Positions 22,421 to 33,862 of a DNA stretch of 64,000 bases are shown here, piece after piece (positions within the stretch are counted from its first letter, which is position 1; every line of letters begins with the position of its first letter). The notes beneath the pieces were generated by a model. It did not search any database and was not told the origin of the DNA. It was given only the letters and a program-made list of their open reading frames with translations. The stretch is taken from positions 118,862,162 to 118,926,161 of the forward strand of contig NC_081824.1 of the NCBI RefSeq assembly GCF_030867095.1, written 5' to 3'. This DNA is from Alligator mississippiensis. Its lineage: Eukaryota; Chordata; Crocodylia; Alligatoridae. The position numbers and the translations under genes are program-made.

Positions 22421-23540
22421 AACTCAAATATTGGCATAATAGAATTTTTGAATTCCTTCAATAAATAGTCCAAAATGGGGTCCTAAATTCTCTGCATCTC
22501 CAAAGAGAACTGTTCTAATTAAGAATGACATATTATGTCTAAGGTTATATAAGGCTATGGCGCATAAATCCACCATTTCTATGTCTTGGCAGAATGTATT
22601 AATTCAAGAACTTGGTTTATCTATGTAAGCTAGTAATAATCAGCTTAGAGTTAAATAAATGGTATTTCGCATATGAGTTCCCACATTTGTAAACTAAACA
22701 TCTTATATAAAGGTAGGTACAGTAGACATACCTCTCTTTAAATTATTTTCTCTAAATGTTTTGGAATGAAAAGAAGTTCAACTATTGTAATGTCTCCTCT
22801 AACAAGCAGTGAAAGAGTATGCAGAAGCACAGTCCAGTCTGGTCCATTAAAAGCAGAAAGATAAAAAATTATGGATATGGGAAACCAAGATGACTGGGAG
22901 ATCTTGAAACAATACCTGGGCCTGAACCAATCTTTTTTTAAAATGGGCTTTGGGTCAGGTCCCAAGCGAGGAAAAACAATTACTTAAAACAGAATCATCA
23001 GTTAGGTCATTAACAATGAAATATTTATATTTTTCTAGACAAAAATAATTGGCAAATTTTAGTCTTTTTAGATTAAACTAGAATCTGGAAAATCTTTAAA
23101 TAACTTTTATAATCAAGACATGAAAGAGAGTTATTTATTAAAAGAGTGTGTGAGATCCTACGCCTTAACAAGGATGGATGGAAAGTGTATGATTAGACCA
23201 AATATTCAAAACAATGTTTAACTGGGGAAAGGCCAAAGGGAGATTTTTGGTCAGTTCATTCTGTTAGGGATGCCATTGAACAATTTAGAATTACATAGCC
23301 ATTCAGAAACATGGTGGCAGTGGACAATGATACAACAAGTAGCTCATTAGAGTGCAATGCATGAAGCTTAAATCTCTTCAGGGTAATACAAGATCATGGT
23401 TTCAATACAGATAATTCCTAAAACCTTAGGAAAGAGGATTATCAGATCCTTAAGTAGTGCTATACATGGAATCACCTGCAATTCATATAAATGGTGAAGA
23501 AATAAAATTATTTTAATCAAATATATATGACTGTAACAGA

Positions 23541-23615
23541 CTGTCAGCTCAAGGAGCCTGGGGGCAGTCTGCCAGCTCAGGGGGCCTGGGAGTGGTCTGC
23601 TGGCTGCTGAGGAGA
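23541..23615 (+). repeat. Tandem repeat, about 34-bp unit
   Basis: Three imperfect units of a CAGTCTGCCAGCTCAGGGGG-type sequence (AGACTGTCAGCTCAAGGAGC, AGTCTGCCAGCTCAGGGGGC, GGTCTGCTGGCTGCTGAGG). It is followed to about 23880 by a purine-rich GAGAGA-type stretch with no ORF. It may be part of the retroviral-like element to its right. Confidence 0.55.
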
Positions 23616-23927
23616 ACTGAACCAGCTAAGGGAGATAAGTAGCAGTCACAAGAAGTCAAATGGCCCAGGAAAGGGAAGCAAGAGCGAGACCTCCAGAAGG
23701 AACCAGAGGGCTCCTGGGGAATGATCTAGGGAAGAGAGACTGATAAGGCAGATGGAATTGGGAACAGAGAGATGAAGCTAGAGAGACTCACAGAGGGAGA
23801 GCTAAGAGAGATAGAGACCTCAGGGAGAGAAAAAAGACCTGAGAGAGCAGAATCAGGCTCCTGGGAGCTGGAAGCCAGTTGGTGAGGGGGCCTATACATG
23901 TGCATCGAGGCTACTCTGCCGCACTAT

Positions 23928-24976
23928 TGTGACGGGCTAGCTGGCAGTGACCTAGCCCAGGGGTTTTGAAAGGGCAAAAGATGATTGGAGGACTTGGGAT
24001 TCCCTTTCCTCACCAATCTGGTAATGATTTGGCCCAGGGGTTTTGAAGGGGATTGGAGGACTTGGGATTCCCTTTCCTCACCAATCAGGCCCCAGAGATT
24101 CACCCCTCGTGTCCCCTGATTGGCCCCTTGGGTCACCTGGAGGAGGATAAAAGGGGCAGCACGGCTGACTCAGGGAGAGACCAGTGAGGGACCATGAAGA
24201 AGGAGCTTCAAAGAGCTGAGCTAGCGGGGTGGAAGTAGTTGCCCCAGAAGAGCTTGAAGGAGCAGGACCTGCAAGCAGTAGTTGGACCGTCAGCTGCACA
24301 GCATGTGGCTGGCAGGAGAGGCTTCCTGCTGGGCTCCAGGATCCCCTACAAGAGGCTGTGGCCAGCAGGAGAGGTTTCCTGCTTCAGCAAGGATCTGAGC
24401 AGCAACCTGAGGGGTTCCCAGCTCGGCTTCCAGCTCCTGCAATCGGAGACGAGGCAATTCAATGTGAGGCCAGGGCTCCAGGAAGGTCAAGACCCCAGGC
24501 AGCTTGGAGCAATACCAGCACTGATGGCTGTGTGGCAGTGTTTCTGCCTACCACATGGGAGATCCAAGTTTAAGTCCTAGCTTTGGTGATTTGGGATGAG
24601 TGAGTTAACAAGGAGAAATCTGTCTTGCAGTGAAAAAAGTCCATTGTGTTTTCCCCCTTTCTCCCCTTCCAGGTACCTAGGCTCTATATTTTTTTTGTCC
24701 TTTGACATTTTGTGTCTTTTTATATTTCCCCAACCAGTATTGTTTGCTCTGCTGTTTGTGCTTTATATTTTGTTAACCCTGTCTTTTGTCAATGATTGCA
24801 AGTGTCTAACCTTTGTTGAATCCTGCCCCCTTGGGGCACTGTAGTGTCCTCTATACCCTCTGATTATGCCTGTTATGTTCCCAGTATTGTTCCTGCATTA
24901 AAAGGTGTATGGTTAAGTCTCCAGTGGTGGTCTGGCTCTGCTCTATAGGGGGAGGAGAGTCCCTACACCTCCCACA
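23928..24976 (+). mobile_element. Candidate solo LTR
   Basis: Starts TGTGACGGGCTAGC and ends CTCCCACA (TG...CA). GCACT occurs just outside both ends (23921-23925, two bases short of the start, and 24977-24981). Promoter-like order: CCAAT-type ATTGG (24117-24121), TATA-like GGATAAAAGG (24146-24155), and a polyadenylation-like CATTAAAAG near 24896. A 78-bp tandem duplication (23951-24028 and 24029-24106) with GGACTTGGGATTCCC lies upstream of the TATA box, where retroviral LTRs carry enhancer repeats. No internal genes flank it. The limits are less certain than for the LTR at 30258. Confidence 0.5.
24525..24585 (+). repeat. tRNA-like segment inside the candidate LTR
   Basis: GTGTGGCAGTGTTTCTGCC...GATCCAAGTTTAAGTCC looks like a tRNA D-arm to T-arm arrangement (B box-like AGTTTAAGTCC). 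A complete cloverleaf cannot be drawn convincingly. It may be a SINE remnant or chance. Confidence 0.25.
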
Positions 24977-25814
24977 GCACTTGTACACCTGCTTTGATCC
25001 CTTCAATTGGAGAGGGGGTACCTTTTTGGAGTACTGCCTGGGTTACACTATAATTACAGTGCGTCAGAACAGACTTAATTAATCGAGTCTGTTGGAGTGG
25101 GGTAATCGCCACACTTCAGCAGACTCCAGCAGCATGTGTATCAGTCTCCCCACACTAAAAAATGGTCAGAGTACTACTTTAACTAAAGCTTGTTTGATGA
25201 ACTTTAGTTAAAGCCTGCCTGCCACCATTTTTCAGCACCGGGATGCTGAGACATGATGCTCTGGGAGCTTTAATTAGAGTGGTTCTCAGAGATGCTGTCA
25301 TTAAAGTGCCCCTCCCCACCTCCTGGAGTACATGTATAAATGCCCTGAGAGCTGAAAAAGGACTTGGAGACCATCTGAGAAGGAGAACTGTGTGGAGGCT
25401 GAGCAGCAGTGAGCCAGAGGCTAGGAAAGATTCAGCATTGTGAGTCCATCCTTGAGGGACTGGATGAGTGATGACTGATGCTGAGTGTGGACTGAATTAT
25501 GTTTTAAGGGCTTCCTGTGGGGCAAGTGTGCCCAGGAAACAAAGGACTGAGCTGAAGCTGAAGATTGTTTGTTTGACCTAGCAATACCCTGGACCTGCTA
25601 CAGAGAAGAGGTGGCTGCTGATGCGTCCCCTTGGTATGTGGGGGGGGGGGTCACCACTGGCCCCCTTGACCAATCAGCAGCAAGGGGCAGGGCCACCACA
25701 AAAAGGCCACCTCCTTCCCTCCTTCTCTGGCTGGCTCAGAACCCTGCTTCTCCTGCTACTTCTAGGCATCACCCTACTTCTAGGCACAGCCAATAGAATC
25801 ACAAGGACAAATTC

Positions 25815-26220
25815 ATAGAGTCATAGATTGTAAGGCTAGATGGGACCTCGGAAGATCATTGGTCCATCCTCCTGCACCAGGCAGGAAAGACGACTGGGAT
25901 CAGGTGACCCCAGCAACGTGACTGTCCAGTCTCCTCTTGAAAATTTCCAGGATAGGCAATTGCACCACCTCTGAAGGGAGCTTATTCCACAGTCTGGACA
26001 CCCTAACTATGAAGAAGTTTTTCCTAATGTTGAGACTATAACGGTCTTCCAGGAGTTTGTGGCCATTACTCCTGGTTTACTCTTGAGCCCCTGATGTACT
26101 CCCCTGATCTACTGGTAAGATGCTACCAAGTCCCCCCTCAGCCTTCTCTTTTTCAGGCTGAAGAGTCCCAGGTCCCTCAGCCTATCCTCATATGGGTTGC
26201 CATGCAAGTCTCTGATCATA
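25815..26220 (-). mobile_element. CR1-A, 3' portion
   Basis: Minus-oriented CR1 3' end: TCATAGATTGTAAGGC at 25821, then 3' UTR, then the RT tail reading [28 protein letters not shown] up to 26220. It is interrupted there by CR1-B and appears to continue at 27226 with the preceding RT residues. Confidence 0.85.
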
Positions 26221-26221
26221 T

Positions 26222-27225
26222 AGTTGGTTGGTTGGTTGGTTGGTAGGGTCAGAAGAGACCTGAGCAGATCACCAAGTCCAACCCCCTGCCATGGGCAGGA
26301 AAGAGTGCTGGGGTCAAACGACCCTGGCAAGGTGTCTATCCAGCCTCCTTTTAAAGACCCCCAGGGTAGGAGTGAGCACCACTTCCCTTGGAAGTTGGTT
26401 CTAGATCCTACCCACCCTGACTGTGAAGTAGTGCCTCCTGATATCTAGCCTGAATCTACTCTCTTGTCAACTTATGGCCATTATTCCTTGTTGTTCCCAG
26501 TAGTGCTCGGGGGAACGGGGACTCTCCCATTCCCTGCTGGTCCCCCTTGGCCAGTTTATAGACGGCCGCCAGATCCGCTCTCAGCCTTTTTATGTGGAGG
26601 CTGAAGAGGTTTAGGTCTTGTAGCCTCTCCTTGTAGGGCCTGCCCCGCTGCCCCCTGATCATGCGAGTGGCCCTCCTCTGGACCCTCTCCATGTTGTCTA
26701 CATCCCCCCTGAAGTGCGGTGCCCAGAACAGGACACAGTACTCCAACTGTGGCCTGACCAATGTCATATAGAGGGGGAGGATCACCTCCTTGGACCTGCC
26801 CATGATGACCACATCCTTTGACTTAACTGCCTCCGCGAGCTGACCTGAGAATTCCTGGTCTAGCTCTTCTCCTTGGTTGGGTGGTCTGTAGTAGGAACCC
26901 CCCCCTCCCCATTAAGTCCTTTTCTCCCTGGCCCCCTTATATTCTGACCCAGAGCACTTCAGTCTGCCCCTCCTCTGACCCAGTGCTGCTCGTTGAGGAT
27001 GTGAATTGTTCTTTGACATAGAGCGCCACACCTCCACCTTTCCTTCCTGTTCTATCCCTCCTGTACAGGCTATAGCCCTTGATGTTCACTGCCTGGTCAT
27101 GCGTTGGATCCCACCACGTTTCAGTGAGCCCCACCGTGTCTGGGTTTGTGTTAGCTAGCAGGAGGGGAAGTTCATCCTGCTTGTTCCCTATACTACGAGC
27201 ATTAGTGTATAGGGGTGGCCCTTCT
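26222..27225 (-). mobile_element. CR1-B, nested and internally deleted
   Basis: Minus orientation. 3' end at 26222 with a GGTT microsatellite tail (26223-26244), 3' UTR, then RT tail (RSKEVILPLYMTLVRPQLEY, NMERVQRRATRMIRG). Reading 5'-ward it jumps directly to the endonuclease domain: YTNARSIGNKQDELPLLL, DTVGLTETWWDPTHDQAV, RRDRTGRKGGGVALYVK, then PPNQGEELDQEF. The join lies at about 26800 between the endonuclease segment VVIMG and the RT tail, so most of the reverse transcriptase is missing. The copy is dead. Confidence 0.85.
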
Positions 27226-27945
27226 CTAGACTCTCTCAAACTTTACCACATCCTTGTTAAAGTATGGTGCCCAGAACTGGATGCAGTACTCCAGATGCAG
27301 TCTCACCAATGCTGAGTAAAGCAAAAGAATTACTCCCTTGGTTTTGCTGAAGATGCATCGACTGATGCATGCCAGAGTATTATTTGCCCTGCTGGCTACA
27401 GCATCGCACTGCTGGCTCATATTTATACTGTACTTACTCATTACCCCCAGGTCCCTTTCATTCATGGTGCTGGTCAGTTGGGCACCACCAAACCTGTAGG
27501 TGTGTAGGGGAGTGTTCATCCCCATGTGGAGCACTCTACATTTCTCAATGTTGAACTTCGTGTGGTTCCAATCCACCCAACTTGCTAGCCTATCTAGGTC
27601 AGCCTGTATCTGTAGCGTATCTTCAAACATGACCATGCTTCCCCATAATTTGGTGTCATCCACGAACTTAGTCAGTGAGCTCTTCAACCCCACATCCAAA
27701 TCATTGATAAGATGTTGAAAAGTGCTGGACCCCTGAAGGATACCACTGTCCACTTCTTGCCAAGATGACACAGTTCATTAGGACTCTCTGGGTCCTACCC
27801 CACAGCCAGTTTCCTACCCACCTAACTGTCTCAGGGTTAAGCCCACAATCCTCCAATTTTCTCATGAGAACATCATGGGATACCAGATCAAAGGCTTTTT
27901 GGAAGTCAAGGTGTACAATGTCAACCTCCTCTCTCATCCAAGGGG
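27226..27945 (-). mobile_element. CR1-A, reverse transcriptase portion
   Basis: Minus-strand RT core in two overlapping frames: VDIVHLDFQKAFDLVSHDVL (palm motif A), WLWGRTQRVLMN, then SGVQ/DSGILQGS, LINDLDVGLKSSL and the catalytic FVDDTKLWG, followed by NIEKCRVLHMG, NERDLGVM, NNTLACISRCI, LVRLHLEYCIQFWAPYF and KFERV at 27226. The next expected residues (QRRATRMIR) resume in the 25815-26220 block, so 26222-27225 was inserted here. Confidence 0.87.
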
Positions 27946-29549
27946 TGAGTTACCTGATTGTAAAAATGATTGACATGTATTTCCACCAGTGAACTAAATA
28001 CAGGACTTTTTGCAGTCTATTCCTCATTTAGAAATGGACAGGCTACAAAGGGTTTAAAAACAGAATGGTCCAGTATAAAACAGGACCAATGGCCACCTCA
28101 CAGAAAGTGCAGACAGAAGTTATGTTTGTTGCATGATCAGCCCCTTGAAAGCACTCTACAGCTGTGCCCTTACAGAAATGCATGGCTGCGGAGTACTTTA
28201 AAAGAGCCCAATCCTGTCAAAATCTGAACCATGAAGATTCAGAAGAAGGTGCTTCAAAGCAGAGTGCCTTCATTAACTTGTGTCAGTGTGGCTGGGAGTA
28301 GGGCTGGGCTGACAAGAGTCCAGTCCTGCTCTCAGTGCTGTCTTCAGATGAGAGGTGGGGAAGGGAGCTTGGGCTGGGGTTTCTCTCCCTCGGTCTAGGG
28401 AGCTTAGCACACATGAGCTCCCCAAACATTTCAGGCTTGCAGCCACTCCAAAGTACAGCTGGATCCCCCAACCCCTGGGACCCAACAGCGAATGTCTTTT
28501 GGGTCCAAGGGATTGCTAACTCATGGCACTTCCTGCAAAGTGCCGTGAGTTACAGCAGGGAGCTGCATTTCTGTTTGTGTCCACAATGACTAAATAAAGT
28601 CTTTTACAATTTTGTGCAGTCAACACACCTTGCACCAATATTTTGTGTTGCATTAATTCTCAAATACTACCTTAAGTTGGACTGAACCAATGAACTAAGG
28701 AAACTGCAATAAATTATATATAGTGCCCTAAGCCATTCACCTTTTCCTTTTCACAAAATTTCACTCTTCATACATACCTCCTTTTTCCTACCTAGAAGAA
28801 AAGTTATCCCCCTCTAACTCCTTTATATTCCTTTAATCCTACAGAACATTTTTCTCCTAATTCTCCATACCTTCCAGATAATCATTGTCTTGCCTTCCAC
28901 ACATGATTCTACTGCTCTCGTTTCCCAACTATCTACAGTTTACTCTGGCTGCTTGTAGGCTTGACAATTCTCATAATGTTGTTGTGAGTTTGAAACAACT
29001 GGTATTTTTTCAGCTTGGGTTCCTCCTGGAGTCTTATGATTACACAATCTCAGCTTTAACATTTAAAATGGAAGGGTCTTATTTTTTACTAATAAGTAAA
29101 TGCTGATTATTGTGGAGAATCTGGACAATTTGAATCCCAAAGTGCCAAAATTAGAAGACAAACTGCCTTGCTATCAAGTACTTTTCTTCACAGTATAAGT
29201 ATCCTCAAAGCTCTCTGGAAAAGTAAAGAAGCAGTATTATCCCTGTTTTACAAATGGGTAGCTAAATGAGAAAGAGATTAGGGGCAAAATCCAGAAAAAA
29301 AGACTTTTGTGCCAAACAATGAAATTAGATGCCTAAATCCAAATGAATAACTTGGAAAACTCCCACCTAACTGTTATGCTACCCTGTGTCTAGAAGAGTG
29401 TGGACGTTTGGTTCCCAGGGGACAAGTAGCGGCGGTGCACCTTGTGCTGCTGCTATTTGTCCCTGGGGAACACCTGTGCCATGTGTGCTTTGGTGTGCAG
29501 CAAATTACCCCAGGTGGGGTAGGGAAGGCTGAAGCCAGCACTGGGCTGG

Positions 29550-29655
29550 CCCCAGCAGCCTTACCGTTTTTTCTGTGGATTTCACAGACAATGCTGGATT
29601 TCATGGAATTCAAAAAATCTGCAAAATCATGAATTTGGTAGGTCTCTACTTAGTA
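29550..29655. mobile_element. hAT-like element, right end only
   Basis: Shares with the right part of 14013-14425 the sequence CTGTGGATTTCACAG, ATTTC.TGG, TCTGCAAAATCATGAATTTG and the terminus GGTAGGTCTCTACT. The left end is not identifiable; upstream GC-rich sequence from 29400 may belong to it. A further trace occurs at 56398-56450. Confidence 0.55.
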
Positions 29656-30257
29656 AGATATAGGTAGATAGTGTAAGGCAGCACTATGGGGATGTACTAG
29701 CTTGGCAGCACTATGGGGTTGTGCTAGCTCGGCACACATTAGCTCCCTAAACTCTGCCAGTTTAACTGTTCACGCAAGTGCTAATTAGCATAAGAGTAGC
29801 ACTGCAAAAACTATCTAGCACAAGTTACTAGTAGCAGTGCAGTGAGGTAGCAAAGTGCACAGCCTAGGTCACACAATCTGTCCAAGAAGCTGAATAACTA
29901 CTCAGGTAGCTGGCCTGTGAAGAGCTGTAAAATTGGTGCTATGCTAGGTAGCACTGTGCATCATCACAGTCCTTACAAATTTGGATTATTTCTGAGCATG
30001 AGGAAAGCACAACGTTCTGGTGGGTTTTTCCTGGAAATTTGAGCCAAGTACAGAAGTTACACTTATTTCACAGTGAGCACTCAGAAAGCACTCTACAGCT
30101 ATAACTGGTCAGGGGACATCTGTACACAGAACTGTAAAAATGGCCGATCCCTCTCTAAGATAACCATGGATGGATGTGGTATCAGGCTTGAGCGCTGAAG
30201 GTTAGAGTACCATAATGAACATCTCTACCACATCCCATCGCGATTGACATTAGGTCA

Positions 30258-31065
30258 TGTGCGGGCTGGGAGCGGTCTGAGGCCCTCGGGGGTGCGCGGC
30301 GGGCTGTGGCCAGCAGCCCTGGCACGCGGGTTGGGGAATGCAGGCCGGCGGACTAGAATTAGGCATGGACGCTTAGCGGTTGATTAAAGATTATTTTACT
30401 TACACCGTAGATGGTCGCGGTGCAGGCAGGAAAACTTGCTTGAGTTGCAGTTACAGATAGGAAAGAAGAAAAGCGGACAAGAGTTCTAAACTCGCGAACT
30501 CTAGCCCAATCTGGCTGAAGGCTCTAAAAACGCAAGCCTGTCATGTCAACCAAAGAAAACAACTCGGAGAAGACCTCTGGATACACTCACATGAAGTTTG
30601 CTAGGCTCCGTGGAACTTGCGCGCAGGGAAGCGGTTCATCGAGGGATCGTTCGGCGACGGGGAGAGGCCAGAAGTTGATCAAACCCCTATAGCCTTCTTA
30701 AGGTACATGCTGGGTCCGTTAGGCTCCGCAGCGCTTAGAGTTCTTCACGAAATGTTTAGTCCTCCTCCTCCAGATGGTTGTGGAGTCCTCCCTTGTGGGG
30801 TTCTCCTTGGAGTTCTCCAACTTGGGCGGAAACCGCTCAAGCCTCTTATACGGCTAGCAAGCCAATCGCTAGCTGCCATGTGGGAATAATTTAGAACTGG
30901 CCAATAGTGGGACACAAATTTGCATGCGGGTGGCGGGAACTTCTTTGCACCGGGGTTTTCTCTTTGCAACTGAGAAATGCACCTTGCAAAGAAAGCTCCT
31001 CGTGGTGGGAAATAATTTAGCAGTGCCAAAGCGCACACACAAAATCACACCCTTGGGTTGTGACA
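30258..31065 (-). mobile_element. Solo LTR with target duplication
   Basis: 808 bp. In minus orientation it runs TGTCACAACCCAAGGG ... CTCCCAGCCCGCACA, i.e. TG...CA ends, and GGTCA directly flanks both sides (30253-30257 and 31066-31070). U3-like features on the minus strand: octamer-type ATGCAAAT (near 30920), two CCAAT boxes (ATTGGCC near 30900, GATTGGC near 30868), and a TATA-like GTATAAGAGG (complement at 30844-30853). Downstream is a long CpG-containing R/U5 and a candidate polyadenylation region AAAATAATC near 30390. No gag, pol or env remnant adjoins it. The CpG content and intact ends suggest it is one of the younger insertions here. Confidence 0.82.
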
Positions 31066-31244
31066 GGTCACATTCCATTGGCAACCCATGGGGCTTTGCA
31101 TCATGCCGCTCCCCCCATTGCAGGGCCTCTAGCCTCAGCCAGAGCTCAAATCCTGTTCCCGTGCCACCCCCTCCCCTCACCCCACCTTGTTCTGTTTAGC
31201 CAGCTATAAGCCACTCTCTACCCCATCTACCCCATCTGGCCATT

Positions 31245-32020
31245 TGTAAAGCTTGCAGCTTTTGATTAAGTGCTGTGCTGTTTGCTGGACACTGCATTCC
31301 CACAGGGGGCTGGCCAAGATGTTCATCTTTTACAGTGTTGTTTTCAAGCATCCATATCCAGATCTCAGTCCATTCAGCTTGACTCATGCTTCTCTGTCAA
31401 GCTCATGCCCAATGGGGGTCTTGTTTGGAATTGGTATAAAATGCCATAAGAACAGGTTTCAACTAGATTACTCTGAATGATCATTTCATTTCCATTCACA
31501 CCACCCCTTGTCTAAATTTAGCTCAACACATAAGACCACAGTACCTGGCCTCTGGGCTCTCCATGGTCCCAGAAACCCAGCAGCGGGGGAGTGGTTAGGG
31601 TCTGTCTTCTTATGTCACTTGGTTTAATGCCCTAGAGTGAAGGAAATACATGTGTGTGTAAGTTATGCAGCCTGTTATGAGTCTCAGCATACTTTTAAGT
31701 ACAGTATTGAGCTTTTTAGTGTGACAGCTTCTGGACCATACAGGAGCACAGTACTCTGCTGGGGTGTGTATCATTGAAGGTGCAGTAGTTCTGAAAACTT
31801 TGAAGTTGGCACCCCATGTCATGCTGGCTAAAAATCTAAAGGCAGCCATGGAGAAACTTTACTATTGACCTTCTGAATGTGATGTTTATAGGTGAGGGAA
31901 TGGTCTAATGTGATTCCTTGGTAGGTTAGGGTATGCTCATAGTTGCCTACTCTGATATTCAGCATGCTCTTGGCTCAATGACTGTGCACATGGAAGGGTG
32001 ATGATACTGATTGATTGATT
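31245..32020 (-). mobile_element. LINE 3' fragment, same family as 9630-10573
   Basis: Minus strand reads ASMTWGANFKVFRTTAPSM, AEYCAPVWSRSCHTKKLNT, LRLITGC, the RT C-terminal region of a non-CR1 LINE. The 3' untranslated block (GTGCTGTGCTGTTTG, TCAGTCCATTCAGCTTGAC, CAATGGGGGTC) is shared with the copy in MAP3K5 intron 1. Truncated at the 5' side near 32020, where an ATTGATTGATTG repeat is found. Confidence 0.82.
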
Positions 32021-32867
32021 GATGCTCTCCACCTCATGCCTCTCAAACACCTGCTCCCTAACCCCTGCACTACTGGCCTGGAACAAAGCTGAGGTGCAAG
32101 GGTTATTGGGGTCATATCAGTCAGTGTTACATTGAGTAGGACCATAAATCTGGTTAAATGACACCTGCTGTCTGAGGGAGGCCACCTTTGCTGCTGTGGA
32201 GCTGAGAAAATCACAGTGCCAGGATAAGGATTTTATGAGCAGAGTCAAAGACCACTTGGGATCCAGTTACGACACTCCTGTGTGGTATCAGCACCACCTC
32301 CCATAGGGAGATTGTTGACCTCCCGGGTCAGAGTGGTGGGACAGGCTGCCACCCAGACCCACCAGCATGGACAGCCTGGGATGACATGCTCAAGAGTCCC
32401 AAAGCGGGGCCCTGGATGGCAGCCCTAGATGGTGGCTATGGGGGAACGCTCCACACTGCATATTGATTGGGAGATGTTGGGGGACAGGGGAGCCCTAAAG
32501 AGGAGATTTGGCCTTTTGGAGCTACTGACCCATGGTTCCAGGAGCCAGGGAGGCATCTGGCAGGGCCCACTTCAGGGAGGGGAGGGGAGGGATACCAGGC
32601 TGCTTGAGACCCGATGCCAGAGCTGGCATTGACTCAGCCCATCTTCTAGGGCCAACTCACTAACCCTTGCAGCTGGTGGTTACTGATGTAGGTACAGGGC
32701 CCCAAAGACGTTCCTGGCTGGTTGTGGAAGGGTGCAGGAGTGCTCAGAACAGTGGGGCTGGGGGCGGGGGCAGCCCACCGGGCCAGGCCACTCCAGACCT
32801 GGGTCCAGCTGTCAGGGAGTGGTGCAGCTTCTGTGGGATAGGCAGCCCCCTGGGCTTGGGTCCAAGT

Positions 32868-33200
32868 TCCAGAGCAGGTAGCATTCCAATTTTTCTTTAT
32901 TATACACATGAAAAGTTTGGCAGCTGCAACATTTAATTAAACTAAGGGGTGGCAGTTGCATGAGCAGTATTCCTAATGCTGCCCCAAGGACTTGTGTTTG
33001 TTAAGTTGAGCCGCCCATGGCTGCCTACTCCCCTCCTTAAATGTCGTTATAACTGCCCAGTGCAGCCAGGGTCTTTTCCCCACTCTTTCAATTTTAACTG
33101 AGAAGAAGGTTCCAAGTTCTGGAGCAGGCAACATCGCACAGTTTTTGTTTCATAAACACACTACAAGCCTGGCAGCTTCGACATTTGATTAAAATGGGGC
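32868..33200 (+). repeat. Two direct repeats about 241 bp apart
   Basis: TCCAAGTTCCAGAGCAGG...GGCAGCTGCAACATTTAATT (32868-32940) and TCCAAGTTCTGGAGCAGG...GGCAGCTTCGACATTTGATT (33109-33190) are about 75-80% alike. This is either an old local duplication or two copies of one unnamed repeat; no coding potential. Confidence 0.6.
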
Positions 33201-33833
33201 ACATCTCTTCCTTGGGCTGTATTTTTCTTGTAGCTCTGCTGCATAGCCCTGGCGGGGTAGCAGGGGTTGCAAAGGGAGAGGGGCTGGGGCATGGCCAGCC
33301 TGGGTTGTCGGCATTGGTATCCATGATGCAGGGTCAAAGGAACTGGGGGCTGGAAACCCATGGCCTGGCAGTGGTGATGCATAGGAGGTGCACAGGGGTG
33401 TGCATGCACCCCCTGAGAGCGCTGGTGCACCCCCTGACTTGCTGCACTCCCCACTTAGGTGACGGGCGGTGGGGGGAGGGGCAGACAGGAGTGCCAGGGC
33501 CCCCCCCCACGAGTACCAGCCAGGGAGTGCAAACGTTGGATGTAGGCCGTGGTCACTTCTGGAAGCACCGCAGCCACTTCTGGGAGCTCTACGGCCGGTT
33601 TCGGGAGCAACGCAGCCGCTCACTTGTTGGTAAGTTTTGCCACGGGGGACCCCCCCCCAGTTGCTGACCCCCTGACTAAGGTGGCACCAGTTGCCTATGT
33701 GGGTGGGGGCCATGGCAGGGGCACTCTGAGGAGGGGGAGGAGCTATTTAGCCAGGGCTTTGCAGATTCAGACAGCCTGCTACTGTGTGGGGTGAGGACCA
33801 TCAGAATTGGGGACAGGAATACAAGCATCCATC

Positions 33834-33862
33834 ACACACACGCACACACACACACACACATA
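33834..33862. repeat. (CA)n microsatellite
   Basis: CACACACGCACACACACACA-type run followed by TATGTATATACATGTG. The overlapping ORFs with Thr-His or Val-Cys runs are translations of this repeat. Confidence 0.95.

Noticed and set aside
24525..24585. tRNA gene
   Set aside because: B-box-like sequence is present but acceptor and anticodon stems cannot be completed, so it is recorded only as a low-confidence tRNA-like segment.
26937..27239. Apparent endonuclease gene (ETWWDPTHDQ, GGGVALYVK)
   Set aside because: It is the APE-type endonuclease domain of a CR1 ORF2, truncated and joined to an RT tail, not a cellular nuclease.
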